From Novosphingobium sp. Rr 2-17 (GTDB lineage: Bacteria > Pseudomonadota > Alphaproteobacteria > Sphingomonadales > Sphingomonadaceae), in NCBI RefSeq assembly GCF_000272475.1, contig NZ_AKFJ01000153.1, forward strand, positions 1-36,836: a stretch of 36,836 nucleotides of DNA, given 5' to 3'. A program made the translations under genes and the position numbers. Shown one piece after another: positions 15,753-23,786 of the stretch. Under the pieces are notes generated by a model. That model worked only from the letters and a program-made list of their open reading frames with translations. It had not been told where the DNA came from and searched no databases. Within the stretch, counting starts at the first letter, position 1, and every line of letters starts with the position of its first letter.

Positions 15753-16367
15753 TCACAACAGCGATGCCATCAGCTTTGCCGAAGCCAGTAGAAGAACGGC
15801 TGCGAACAGGCATTCGAGGGCGGGTCTGATACGCAGATAGGCGGCACGAGGGCCGGGGGCGGAGATCAACGCGATGACGATGGCGTACCAGAGACTGGTT
15901 ACGATCACGACCGTCAGAATTGCGGCCACGATCGTAACCGACGAGAGCGAAACGAAGATCGAACTCAAGGCCGTAGCGAAGAAGATCGCCGTCTGAGGGT
16001 TGGCCAGCGCGGTCGCAGCGCCGTCAAGAAAGGCCCGACCATTCGCAGGGGTGCCGCCGACGCCTGCCATGTCTCGCTTTGCGAACGCACTGAGCAACAG
16101 TCTTATCGCGAACCATGCAAAATAGCCGGCGCCGGCGACGCGGAGCACCTTTGCCAGTACGGGATCCTGCGTGATCGCGGCGGCACCGAGCGCGGCTATA
16201 AGGCACCAGATCGCGTTTCCGGTCGCGGTGCCAAACGACGTAACAATCGCCAGGCGCGCGGATCCTGTGAACGCCGCCGAACTCACTCGCACAAAGTTGG
16301 GACCCGGAAGGGCGACATTGGCGGCCCAGAGTCCGGCGAAAGCTAAGAGGGAGGCTACAAAATCCAT
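15753..16367 (-). CDS. LysE/RhtB-family amino-acid exporter
   Basis: A 204-residue inner-membrane protein with about six hydrophobic segments. The N-terminus (MDFVASLLAFAGLWAANVALPGPNFVRVSSAAFTG) contains the PGPNF signature of the LysE/RhtB translocators, followed by GSARLAIVTSFGTATGNAIW, a pattern of this family, and later FLDGAATALANPQTAIFF, the conserved second-repeat motif. Such proteins export amino acids or related small molecules using proton exchange. The gene is divergent from a LysR regulator with 78 bases between starts, the usual arrangement in which the LysR protein controls the exporter. Substrate is unknown. Confidence 0.9.
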   Translation of the reverse strand: MDFVASLLAFAGLWAANVALPGPNFVRVSSAAFTGSARLAIVTSFGTATGNAIWCLIAALGAAAITQDPVLAKVLRVAGAGYFAWFAIRLLLSAFAKRDMAGVGGTPANGRAFLDGAATALANPQTAIFFATALSSIFVSLSSVTIVAAILTVVIVTSLWYAIVIALISAPGPRAAYLRIRPALECLFAAVLLLASAKLMASLL

Positions 16368-16445
16368 CCATGGGGAATGCCGAGTTCACAGCCGTCGGAG
16401 CAAACGTGTATTCCGCCGAGTGCCAATAAGTGATACTTATGGGTC

Positions 16446-17318
16446 GTGTATTCGAGACTGTTTCCGCCCATCGCATCCATTCGGGCTCTAGAGGCCGCCG
16501 TTCGTCTCGGCGGGTTCAGCTCTGCGGCGCTCGAACTGGGCGTCAGCCAGTCAGCCGTGAGTCAAAGCATCCGACAGCTTGAGCGGCAATTGGGTGTGAA
16601 CATGTTCGTCCGCAGTCCTGGTCGCGTCGTGCCGACCGAAGCGGGTCGGCTTTATGCCGCTGCCGTTGCACCAGCCCTGGCAACGCTCCTTGCGGCGGCG
16701 TGGCAGGTTCATCCCAACGGAGGCAGGCCGGTCTCGTTCGGCTGCAGCAGAGCACTACTGAACCACTGGTTGCTACCGCGACTTACCAGGACGTTCGACT
16801 ACCCTGGTTTGGTTGATGTCGTGGCACTGGGGCGCACCCCAAAGAATCTGAGCGGCCTGGATGTCGCCCTTGTCCATGAAGGATCTTCGCCACTGTGCGA
16901 GGGCGCGGAGCTTGTCAGGCGAGAACGGCTGTTCGCAATCGGCACTCCGGAACTGGTGCGGACGACCGGAGGCAACCTTGAGGGACTGCCGTCGCTGTCG
17001 GGGGTAAGATTGCTCGGCGGAGGGTGGGATCTTTGGGGGCGATCGACCGGCGTCTCGATCCCGCCGCAGAGTGCGATACGTCTTCGCGAAACAAGCGCGC
17101 TGATGGCCGGTGCGCGCGCTGGCGATGGCTTTGCGCTTTTACCCTCGCTCGTATGTGCTGACGATCTCCGGGACGGCAGGCTAGTAATGGCGTCGTCCGT
17201 CACGGTCGATCGCAAGCGCGGCTACTGGCTTGTTGAACCAAATGGTGGCCAGAGCCATGCTGCAGTCCTGGTCGCATGGTTGCGTCAGATTTTCAGCGCG
17301 CTGGAACCCTCGATCTGA
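16446..17318 (+). CDS. LysR-family transcriptional regulator
   Basis: A 290-residue DNA-binding regulator starting at GTG 16446. The N-terminal winged helix-turn-helix covers about residues 10-67 (SIRALEAAVRLGGFSSAALELGVSQSAVSQSIRQLE...), with a periplasmic-binding-protein-like effector domain behind it (VSFGCSRALLNHWLLPRLTR, LDVALVHEG, LFAIGTPELV, GDGFALLPSLVCADDL). The layout resembles GcvA-type LysR proteins. It is divergent from the LysE exporter at 15753-16367 and probably controls it and itself from the shared 78-base gap. The 3' end runs up to a remnant region without an obvious terminator. Confidence 0.9.
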   Translation: MYSRLFPPIASIRALEAAVRLGGFSSAALELGVSQSAVSQSIRQLERQLGVNMFVRSPGRVVPTEAGRLYAAAVAPALATLLAAAWQVHPNGGRPVSFGCSRALLNHWLLPRLTRTFDYPGLVDVVALGRTPKNLSGLDVALVHEGSSPLCEGAELVRRERLFAIGTPELVRTTGGNLEGLPSLSGVRLLGGGWDLWGRSTGVSIPPQSAIRLRETSALMAGARAGDGFALLPSLVCADDLRDGRLVMASSVTVDRKRGYWLVEPNGGQSHAAVLVAWLRQIFSALEPSI

Positions 17319-17333
17319 ATCTGGCGACATGAG

Positions 17334-17438
17334 CTAGCACCACTTTCGTGTAGTCACCCCCAGTTGATGCATCAGTCCGAAGCAGGTCGCGACATCGGTT
17401 GCGTCGTCGATCGCTGTAATGGCGTGATCGGTCGTCAT
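17334..17438 (-). pseudogene. GNAT-type acetyltransferase, N-terminal stub
   Basis: A 34-residue frame from ATG 17438, with GAGGGTAACGGG upstream, reads MTTDHAITAIDDATDVATCF and then GLMHQL. This resembles the first beta strand and helix of GNAT acetyltransferases. It then runs into unrelated sequence and stops next to the LysR 3' end. It starts four bases after the stop of the AhpD-like remnant, so the two probably formed one operon. The call rests on a short match. Confidence 0.4.
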
Positions 17439-17442
17439 CCCG

Positions 17443-17793
17443 TTACCCTCTATGCGGAGCCAGCGGTGGGAAATGCAACGCTCCTGCGATGCGGTTCCAG
17501 GCATTGATGTTGGCGATGGCGACCATGAGGTTGAGGATTTCATCTGCCGAGAAATGGTCATGGAGAGCGGCGTAAGCACCGCCATGCGAATGGTGCTCCG
17601 TCAATCTCGTGACCTGCTCCGCCCATCCAAGCGCCGCCCGTTCCCGAGCCGAATAGGTGCCGGCGTCCCTCCACGCCGCCACGAGATCCAGCTTCGCCGC
17701 ATCTATGCCAATGCGGCGTGGGATCTGGAGGTGAAACTGGATGCAAAACGTGCACCCATTGATCTGTGATACGCGAATCTTGACCAGTTGGAC
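17443..17793 (-). pseudogene. AhpD-like carboxymuconolactone decarboxylase-family protein, N-terminus lost
   Basis: The open frame reads VQLVKIRVSQINGCTFC, the CxxC-containing core of AhpD-type peroxidase partners, then FHLQIPRRIGIDAAKLDLVAAWRDAG, ERAALGWAEQVTRL and HDHFSADEILNLMVAIANINAWNRIAGALHF, all in one frame. The first 40 or so residues expected before the ELVKIR motif are missing: upstream of 17793 the frame gives unrelated sequence and no good start. A short product could begin at a GTG near 17682 but would lack the CxxC pair. The adjacent region (17800-18060) has no recognisable gene. Confidence 0.65.
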
Positions 17794-18066
17794 ACCTCCA
17801 AGCCGCCAAAATCCTCCCCGATCGCAAACCCCTGCGGCCCCTGTTCCACGTTCTGTGTCGAGTCACGCTCCGCCAGCCGGTTCTTCGAGGTGTCCACCTT
17901 ATGCCGTCGATGGCTCAGCAGGGGGAGATGCTGACAGAGAGCAATCAACAGGGCGATTGCCACCCGGATGATGTAAGGACTTTCCGCTTCTGCGGGAGTG
18001 AGGGTATGATCGTCGACCGCCGACTAGTTAATGCGGCGCAAGCGGCTGCAGCAGCGGGAAGACGAT

Positions 18067-18198
18067 ATGTACGCACCGGACAAATACCGCGAACGTCGGT
18101 CCGACGTGCTGATCGCGGCGATCACGGAAATCAGGTTCGCCACCATAGTTGGGGTCGGTTCCGGCTCGGGGCGAAATGACACACTAGCTTACCGGTAA
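18067..18198 (+). pseudogene. PaiB-like FMN-binding regulator, N-terminal fragment
   Basis: From ATG 18067 (GGGAAGA upstream) the frame reads MYAPDKYRERRSDVLIAAIT and then EIRFATIV, the typical start of FMN-binding negative transcriptional regulators of the PaiB family, normally about 200 residues. After about 27 residues it enters copy B of the dispersed repeat at 18148 and stops at 18198. The gene was therefore cut by an insertion-sequence end. No other part of the gene is seen downstream. Confidence 0.6.
18148..18186 (+). repeat. Copy B of the ~39-bp dispersed direct repeat
   Basis: Same sequence as 14624-14662 apart from about five differences. It marks the boundary at which the PaiB-like frame is lost, so this boundary is an insertion or deletion junction. 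The segment between the two copies (about 3.5 kb) holds the IS110 fragment, VOC, LysE, LysR and AhpD remnants. Confidence 0.6.
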
Positions 18199-18297
18199 CC
18201 CCCTATCGTGCTGTTTGCGACGTCCCGCGCCGGAAAACCCTGCTGTCGGGAGGTAGGCTGTCCGCGATGATGAATTCTTACGCCACCGTCGCGTTCT

Positions 18298-18870
18298 TTA
18301 CCGCGCCAAAGTCTGATTCAGCCAATTCGATATTCTGCTTAGGACTTCCGTCATGTGCGACTGCCCTTGCCGATCAATCATAGTGTGGTCGTAGTCGGGA
18401 AATTCCCAGTATGTGAGGTTACTACGCCCAGCCTTGCGAAACTTAGCAGCGAAGAGCCTTGCCGATATAACGGGATTTGACTGATCCCATCTACCCTGAA
18501 CGACTAGAAACTGCGTCGTGGTAGCGCGCATTGCGTCGTCTGACAGTCGCCGCTCCATTATATCCGACCACCATAAATAGCTGTTTGCGAGCCAAGTTCT
18601 CGTGCTGGTTGGGTCCTTTCTGATAGCAGCTATGTGTTTGGGAACCGTTCGCGCCTCTGAAGGTGGTAGAACGCGAACGAACGCCTCTCGAAAAGGCATG
18701 CCGGTTGCCGATGAAAAAATCACGGCGGCGTCCGGATGAACCTCCGCGGCGAGGATTTGCATCGCTGCTCCACCTTCTGATCCCCCGAACAGAACAAGTT
18801 GCCCGTTCCACCATGCCTCCTTGCGCAAGCTGACGATGATCTGCCTGTAGTCGGCCACTCTTTGGCTAAT
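18298..18870 (-). pseudogene. Alpha/beta hydrolase, C-terminal half (split by the transposon)
   Basis: The frame enters from the transposon boundary with TISQRVADYRQIIVSL and continues with WWNGQLVLFGGSEGGAAMQI, whose G-G-S-E-G is the nucleophile elbow of alpha/beta hydrolases. A likely catalytic Asp is in VVQGRWDQSNP and the His in DYDHTMID. The N-terminal half is at 23859-24197 on the same strand. Removing the element and one GCTAAT copy joins HHTIS to QRVADY in frame, giving 301 residues. A GTG at 18858 could start a 186-residue product, but without the signal peptide and first half. The 100 bases between here and 18198 show nothing recognisable. Confidence 0.88.
18865..18870. repeat. Target-site duplication, left copy (GCTAAT)
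   Basis: GCTAAT directly precedes the transposon's TGTAGG end at 18871. The identical hexamer follows the CCTACA end at 23859-23864. In the hydrolase frame both copies encode Ile-Ser, so the pre-insertion gene had one copy. Confidence 0.88.
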
Positions 18871-18942
18871 TGTAGGCGCTTGCCAACGTAGTGGCCTCTG
18901 CTCGCAAACAGAGCGGATTTCTGCTCAGATTATCTGACAATG
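18871..18942 (+). repeat. Left terminal inverted repeat, with further iterated sites to about 19035
   Basis: Starts TGTAGGCGCTTGC. It pairs without gaps with the reverse complement of 23787-23858 at 61 of 72 positions. Related short motifs of the form YTGCTCRC recur at about 18898, 18920, 18954, 18975, 18994 and 19015, several followed by ATCTGCC. Such repeated sites at both ends are expected for binding of a Mu/TnsB-type transposase. Confidence 0.85.
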
Positions 18943-19048
18943 GGCGAGGCCATCTGCTCACGCTATCTGCCAACGTGCTCACAATCATCGCGACGTGCTC
19001 GCAATCGAAAATACCTGCTCACATTATCTGCCAGCAGGCAGCGGACAT

Positions 19049-19309
19049 TCAGCGCGGCACCCGTATCGCCCCATCGGCGATCCCCTCGGCGACGTTTGAG
19101 AGCATGACGCCATAGCGATACAGGCCGGGGAAACGCCTGGCGTTCGCCTCGATCTCGCCGTTGTACGGGCTGTCGAGCAGCGCCTTGAAGTCGGGCATGA
19201 GGTCGAACATCCCGCCCAGCAGATCGATGTCCGAGGCACCGGTGAGCAGCAACCCGTTTGCTCGGGCGTCGAGACGCTTCATAATCTCCAGCATTTCGGT
19301 TCTGGTCAT
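19049..19309 (-). CDS. Hypothetical protein of the transposon left end
   Basis: An 86-residue protein with no family I recognise and no membrane segment. It reads MTRTEMLEIMKRLDARANG, then LLGGMFDLMPDFKALLDSPY and GLYRYGVMLSNVAEGIADGAI, suggesting a small alpha-helical protein. There is no strong ribosome-binding site before the ATG at 19309. Its stop codon lies about 15 bases from the last iterated end site, so it fills the left arm. A decayed copy of its 3' end, with the same flanking end sites, is found at 1111-1157, meaning that it travels with this element family and is not random cargo. A regulatory role in transposition is possible but unproven. Confidence 0.6.
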   Translation of the reverse strand: MTRTEMLEIMKRLDARANGLLLTGASDIDLLGGMFDLMPDFKALLDSPYNGEIEANARRFPGLYRYGVMLSNVAEGIADGAIRVPR

Positions 19310-19357
19310 CGGGGTCTATCCGTTGTGGTGTTGCGCGATCCATCATGGACGCTTTGC

Positions 19358-19912
19358 TTAAGCGGTCGAGCGGGAATGCTGATGACGTAGCCACTCGTCG
19401 CGGCTGATCTCCCAGAGTTCCATTTCCTGCTCTCCCGAAACCAGTCGAGACACGAATCGAGAAACCACCCGCATACCTTGCTTCTCGGAAATTCGACGGG
19501 ATGCGGGGTTGGCTGCCGCCTTCGGCACGCGGAGCACGCTCTTGCCGAGTGTGCCAAACCAGTAGTCCGTAACCGCGTTGCTGGCTTCCGTCATCAATCC
19601 TTGGCCCTGCCAGGCAGGGTCCAGCCAGAAGCCTCTGTTTTGCTCCGGGCCTTCAAGTAGACTGATCGAGCCGATCAGAAGGTTTGCGCGCTCTTTCGGG
19701 CGTATACTCCAGTGCCACGCCGTCTTCGCGTCATGAGAGGGAATGACGAGGTTCCTTAGGAAGGTTGCGGCTCCATCATCGGGGTAGGGCCAAGGAACGG
19801 TCGCTGTCAGCCAGCGAACGATCTCCCATTGCGGAAACACATTCTGCATGGCCGCCGCGTCGTGAATAACCAAAGGCAAGAGCCGAAGTCGGGCTGTCTC
19901 TAGAGCATCCAT
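19358..19912 (-). CDS. GNAT-family (RimJ/RimL-type) N-acetyltransferase
   Basis: A 184-residue acetyltransferase: METARLRL-like N-terminus (LETARLRLLPLVIHDAAAM), a middle HWSIRPKERANLLIGSISLL strand pair, the acetyl-CoA motif NRGFWLDPAWQGQGLMTEAS with Q/RxxGxG/A-type GQGLMTEA, and the C-terminal VPKAAANPASRRISEKQGM segment typical of the RimJ/RimL group. It would acetylate an amino group on a protein terminus or small molecule from acetyl-CoA. It is the only metabolic cargo of the transposon. The start at 19912 lies 206 bases from the resolvase start on the other strand, so the gap may hold divergent promoters. Substrate is unknown; resistance cargo is a possibility. Confidence 0.85.
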   Translation of the reverse strand: MDALETARLRLLPLVIHDAAAMQNVFPQWEIVRWLTATVPWPYPDDGAATFLRNLVIPSHDAKTAWHWSIRPKERANLLIGSISLLEGPEQNRGFWLDPAWQGQGLMTEASNAVTDYWFGTLGKSVLRVPKAAANPASRRISEKQGMRVVSRFVSRLVSGEQEMELWEISRDEWLRHQHSRSTA

Positions 19913-20117
19913 GTGCTCATATTACTGGTGGAAGCCATGTCGGCAATGGGCGCTCCTGCCGATCTTCCGTCTTCTCTAAAACCAGGGTTTCTGACGAGTG
20001 CCGGCACCGGCTCACCCAGTCATGCATTTCTGCGGCGCGTCGTTTGTCAAAACTGTTATAGAAACCTTCTTCGCAAAACGCTATGCTTTCGACGGGTTTA
20101 GAGAAGATCGGACGTCC

Positions 20118-20714
20118 ATGCGGGTGGGATATGCCAGGGTCAGCACCAGCGACCAGTCGCCCGAGCTTCAGCTCGAGGCGCTCCGGCGTGCTGGCTGCGA
20201 GAAGCTGTTCATCGAAAAGGCATCCGGTGCGCGTGACGATCGCCCTGAACTGGCCCGCATCCTGTCCGAGGTGCTCCGCGCCGGCGACACGCTCGTGGTC
20301 TGGAAGCTCGATCGTCTCGCCCGATCGCTCAAGAAGCTGATCGCGACCGCCGAGGAGCTGGAGCGCGAGAAGATCGGGCTCGTGTCGCTGACCGAGAACA
20401 TCGATACGACCACGCCGGGGGGCATGCTGACGTTTCACGTCTTCGGCGCCATCGCCCAGTTCGAGCGCGCGCTGATCCGCGAGCGCACGACCGCGGGGCT
20501 GGTCGAGGCGCGTCGACAAGGCCGTAAGGGCGGCCGCCCGCCCGCCATGCGCGCAAGCGATGTGACCGCCGCGCGCGCCATGATGCGTGAAGGATCGCTG
20601 CCGGTGCGCGATATCGCCAAACGCATGGGTGTGTCGGTTGCCACCCTCTATCGCTACACCGGCAAGCGCGGCAGGATCGCACCCGTGCAGGAACCCGTCG
20701 CGGCGCATGGCTGA
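20118..20714 (+). CDS. Serine recombinase (resolvase/invertase family)
   Basis: A 198-residue site-specific recombinase. The catalytic domain starts MRVGYARVSTSDQSPELQLEA, with the active-site Ser9 in YARVS, then the conserved VVWKLDRLARSLKKL, ENIDTTTPGGMLTFHVFGAIAQFER and LIRERT motifs. A C-terminal helix-turn-helix (SLPVRDIAKRMGVSVATLYRYTG) binds the site. I use ATG 20118 because the family begins at MR.GYARVS; upstream in-frame codons add unrelated residues. The 70 bases before it (about 20045-20115) are A/T-richer and could hold the res site. It would resolve cointegrates made by replicative transposition. It overlaps the transposase start by eight bases. Confidence 0.92.
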   Translation: MRVGYARVSTSDQSPELQLEALRRAGCEKLFIEKASGARDDRPELARILSEVLRAGDTLVVWKLDRLARSLKKLIATAEELEREKIGLVSLTENIDTTTPGGMLTFHVFGAIAQFERALIRERTTAGLVEARRQGRKGGRPPAMRASDVTAARAMMREGSLPVRDIAKRMGVSVATLYRYTGKRGRIAPVQEPVAAHG

Positions 20715-22356
20715 ACGGGCGAAGCGACCGCCCGGAGAGGCGCTGGTCGATCTTCGCCGTCGATTGTCGCTCCTGTCACCGCGTGATCCTGGCCGCACCG
20801 AGATCGTCGCGCGCGCGGCGGACGCCTACGGAATCTCGGTCTGGACGATGTATCGCGCGCTGCGCGAGTTGAACCGGCCCAAATCGGTGCGCCGCACCGA
20901 TCACGGCACCACGCGGATCGCGCCGCAGGCGGAGATGGAGCGCTATGCCGAGATCATCGCCGCGCTGAAGATCAGGACGACGAACAGGAAAGGGCGGCAT
21001 GTTTCGACGGCGCGCGCGATCGAGTTCCTCGAAACCGATGGCGTCGAGACGCCCGATGGCCTCGTGAAGGTCGCGCCGGGTCTGCTCAAGCGCGCGACCA
21101 TTGACCGGCTGCTGCGATCGTCCGGACTGAATTATGCGCGCGTCACGCGTCCGCATGCGGCGGTCCGCTTCCAGGCGCGGCGCTCGAATGAACTGTGGCA
21201 CTTCGACATGAGCCCGTCCGATCTCAAACAGGTCGAGGCGCCGCTATGGATCGAGCAGGGCCGCGGCAAGCCGACCCTGATGCTGTTTTCCGTCGTCGAT
21301 GACTGCTCGGGCGTGGTCTATCAGGAATATCGTTGCGTCTATGGCGAGGATGCGGAATCGGCCCTGCGCTTCCTGTTCAACGCCTTTGCGGCAAAGCCCG
21401 AGCCCGAGCTGCCGTGCCAGGGGCTGCCGGTCACGATCTACATGGACAACGGCCCGGTCAGCCGGTCGCGGGTGTTCCAGTCCGTGATGGGCAGCCTCGG
21501 TGTCCGGGTCCTCACGCACATGCCGCCCAAATCCGAGGATCGCCACACCGCAGCGCGCGCGAAAGGCAAGGTCGAGCGGCCGTTCCGCACGATCAAGGAG
21601 GTGCATGAGACGCTCTATCACTTCCACAAGCCCAAGGATGAAGAGGAGGCCAATCTGTGGATCAGACGAGCGCTCGTCACCTACAATAATGGCGATCATC
21701 GCTCCGAACCGCACGCGCGCATCGAGCACTGGCTTCGACACCTCCCCGGCGAAGGGGTTCGCGCCATGTGCTCCTGGGAACGCTTCTGCGCCTTCGCGCG
21801 CGAACCCGAGCGCCGCACGGTCGCGGGCGACGCGACCGTCTCGGTCGAGGGCGCCTCCTACGAGGTTGAGCCGGACCTGGCCGGCGAGACGGTGACGCTG
21901 CTGTGGGGCCTGTTCGACCAGCAGCTCTTCGTGGAGCATGACGGCAAGCGCTACGGCCCCTTCGAGCCATCGCGTGGCGCGGTGCCGCTTTATCGCTACC
22001 GCAAATATCAGAAAAGCCGGGCCGAGGAACGTCTCGACAAGGTTGTGCGCCTCGCCGATCAACTCGGGTTGCCGCGCGCCACCGTGACAGGCGGCGATCG
22101 GCCGCTGCCATCGTTGCCGCCCTCTGCCATGGGGCTGGTCGTCCGCCAGACGCCATTTCCGGAACCTGTTGTCGAAACCGCCTGGCCGACCGGGCTGGCG
22201 GCGCGCCAGGCGATCGTCGAGCAGATCAGGTGCCCGCTCGGATCGCTTCCACAAGAGGACCGCGCCTTCATCGACGCCCTGTTGGGCGAAACCCTCGACA
22301 AGACCATCATCACCGAACGCATTCGCGAGCGGTTCACTGCGCGAAGGACACGCTGA
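20707..22356 (+). CDS. DDE transposase, TniA/Mu-type (rve integrase core)
   Basis: A 549-residue transposase. An N-terminal helix-turn-helix region (AADAYGISVWTMYRAL; a second around RATIDRLLRSSGL) precedes an rve-type core with Asp in LWHFDMS (about residue 167), Asp in IYMDNGP (about 247) and Glu in KGKVERPFRTIKE (about 290), then a C-terminal Mu-type beta-barrel region (VAGDATVSVEGASYEVEPDLAG). This is the TniA/TnsB/MuA-like class that cuts and joins element ends with an ATPase partner. The ATG at 20707 is inside the resolvase 3' end; the stop shares a base with the ATPase start. The three genes are thus translationally coupled. Confidence 0.9.
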   Translation: MAERAKRPPGEALVDLRRRLSLLSPRDPGRTEIVARAADAYGISVWTMYRALRELNRPKSVRRTDHGTTRIAPQAEMERYAEIIAALKIRTTNRKGRHVSTARAIEFLETDGVETPDGLVKVAPGLLKRATIDRLLRSSGLNYARVTRPHAAVRFQARRSNELWHFDMSPSDLKQVEAPLWIEQGRGKPTLMLFSVVDDCSGVVYQEYRCVYGEDAESALRFLFNAFAAKPEPELPCQGLPVTIYMDNGPVSRSRVFQSVMGSLGVRVLTHMPPKSEDRHTAARAKGKVERPFRTIKEVHETLYHFHKPKDEEEANLWIRRALVTYNNGDHRSEPHARIEHWLRHLPGEGVRAMCSWERFCAFAREPERRTVAGDATVSVEGASYEVEPDLAGETVTLLWGLFDQQLFVEHDGKRYGPFEPSRGAVPLYRYRKYQKSRAEERLDKVVRLADQLGLPRATVTGGDRPLPSLPPSAMGLVVRQTPFPEPVVETAWPTGLAARQAIVEQIRCPLGSLPQEDRAFIDALLGETLDKTIITERIRERFTARRTR

Positions 22357-23333
22357 TGCTCGCCGATGTGCAATCCAGCTATGGCCTTGCCCGGCCATTC
22401 CAGGGGGCAGGCAATTTTGAGACCGAGCATCAGCGCACCATCGTGCGTGAGGTCTGCGCCGTCGTTCAGACCGGCAGGCTGGTCGTCGTCTCCGGCCTGG
22501 TCGGATCGGGGAAGACGCACCTGCTTCGCCGCATCGAGGACGAACTGGCCCGGGCCGGCAAGGTCGCTGTCGCCAAGTCGCTCGCGGTCGATAAGCGGCG
22601 CACGTCGCTCCCGTCGCTGATCGAAGCGCTATTCTACGATCTGTCGCCCGGCGACCGTGCCCAGGTAAAGATCCCCAAACAGGCAGAGCGGCGCGAGCGC
22701 GACCTTCGCGATCTCATGAAGAAGGGCAAGCGCCCGGTCGTACTCGTCGTCGATGAAGCGCACGATCTTCACCACAAGACGCTGACCGGCCTCAAGCGCC
22801 TGATGGAGGTGGTCGCCGACGCCGGGGTGCTGCTGTCCGTCCTCCTGGTCGGCCATCCCCGGCTGCGCAACGACCTTCGCCGCCCGCAGATGGAGGAGAT
22901 CGGCTATCGCACCACGACATTCGACTATGAGGGCATTGGCGCTGCGCGCCGCGATTACGTCACCTGGCTGCTCGGAGCCTGCGCTACCGAGGGCGTGAAG
23001 GTGGCCGACCTGATGGATGAGGATGCGATCGACCTGCTTGCCGATCGGCTGCGCACGCCGCTCCAGATCGAGATGCACCTGACTCTCGCCTTCGAGCAGG
23101 GTTTCCGGATGGATGCCAGGCCAGTTACCGTCGGGATCGTCGAACAGGTGCTCTCCCGCGCGATTGACGATTTGGAACCCACGCTGACGCGCAACGGCTA
23201 CGACGCCAGTTCGCTCGCCGGCCAGCTCAACACCCGTCCCTCCGATGTCCGCGCGTTCCTCGCCGGCACGCTGGACCCGGAACGCACCCAGGAGTTGACG
23301 GAGCAACTCCGCGCAGCGGGCGTGCCGCTGTAG
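22356..23333 (+). CDS. AAA+ transposition ATPase (TniB/TnsC/ExeA-like)
   Basis: A 325-residue ATPase. Walker A is GLVGSGKT (residues about 47-54), Walker B VVLVVDEAHD (about 128-137) and sensor-type region LLSVLLVGHPRLRN follows, with a C-terminal helical part (LRTPLQIEMHLTLAFEQGFR). The FETEHQ..I..EV start and DEAHD motif place it in the ExeA/TniB/TnsC/IstB-like group that chooses target DNA and activates the DDE transposase. ATG 22356 overlaps the transposase stop by one base (TGATG). Longer upstream frames are shadows of the transposase. It lacks any TniQ neighbour. Confidence 0.9.
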   Translation: MLADVQSSYGLARPFQGAGNFETEHQRTIVREVCAVVQTGRLVVVSGLVGSGKTHLLRRIEDELARAGKVAVAKSLAVDKRRTSLPSLIEALFYDLSPGDRAQVKIPKQAERRERDLRDLMKKGKRPVVLVVDEAHDLHHKTLTGLKRLMEVVADAGVLLSVLLVGHPRLRNDLRRPQMEEIGYRTTTFDYEGIGAARRDYVTWLLGACATEGVKVADLMDEDAIDLLADRLRTPLQIEMHLTLAFEQGFRMDARPVTVGIVEQVLSRAIDDLEPTLTRNGYDASSLAGQLNTRPSDVRAFLAGTLDPERTQELTEQLRAAGVPL

Positions 23334-23397
23334 CCTGCGCTTGTGTCCGGGCTGGTCATCGGTAAGAATCAAACCTTTGTATGGGAGTATTGGCTGC

Positions 23398-23667
23398 ATG
23401 AATATCGGTGAACTTGCGAAAGGTGTCGCTGCGGCGACGAGCACAAGCGAAGCAAACGCCAGAGCCGCAATCACGGCGGTGTTCGACCAGATCGGCGATG
23501 CGGCCGCCAAGGGCGAAGAGATCGCGATCCCCGGCTTCGGCAAGTTCTCCGTCAAGGATCGCCCCGAGCGCCAGGGCCGTAATCCGGCCACCGGCGAGGC
23601 GATGACGATCGCTGCGTCGAAGAAGGTGTCGTTCGCGGCCGCCAAGGGACTGAAGGACAAGCTCTGA
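23398..23667 (+). CDS. HU-family DNA-bending protein carried by the transposon
   Basis: An 89-residue histone-like protein. It has the helical N-terminal half (MNIGELAKGVAAATSTSEAN), the EIAIPGFGKFSV core and the DNA-arm signature RNPATGEAMTI (RNPATG at about 61-66), ending FAAAKGLKDKL. The start at 23398 has GGGAG upstream; a TTG at 23341 would add unrelated residues. It is 64 bases behind the ATPase and inside the inverted repeats, so it belongs to the element. HU is a known co-factor for assembly of the Mu transpososome, so a self-supplied HU could make transposition less host-dependent; that link is inference. Alternatively it may be captured cargo. Confidence 0.92.
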   Translation: MNIGELAKGVAAATSTSEANARAAITAVFDQIGDAAAKGEEIAIPGFGKFSVKDRPERQGRNPATGEAMTIAASKKVSFAAAKGLKDKL

Positions 23668-23786
23668 ACCCAGGCGCGCCGGCGGACCTGCTCGCCGGCG
23701 CCGCCACCTGGCGACGGCATTGCCTCATTGGCGCAAAGCGCTAGCACGGGGCTCCGTTTGCAAGCAGACCTCGATGATTGCGAGCA

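Noticed and set aside
18865..18871. A 5-bp target duplication, as in Tn402/Tn7-type elements
   Set aside because: CTAAT or GCTAA would force the two ends to start with different bases (TGTAGG versus CTGTAGG or TTGTAGG). Six bases with TG...CA ends matches on both sides and restores the frame.
20587..20706. Upstream extension of the transposase frame
   Set aside because: Overlaps the resolvase helix-turn-helix in another frame and reads as unrelated residues; ATG 20707 fits the coupled arrangement.
21244..22398. Long minus-strand open frame opposite the transposase
   Set aside because: Antisense to a well-supported DDE transposase with its catalytic residues; composition (Arg/Asp/Gly-rich) is typical of a shadow.
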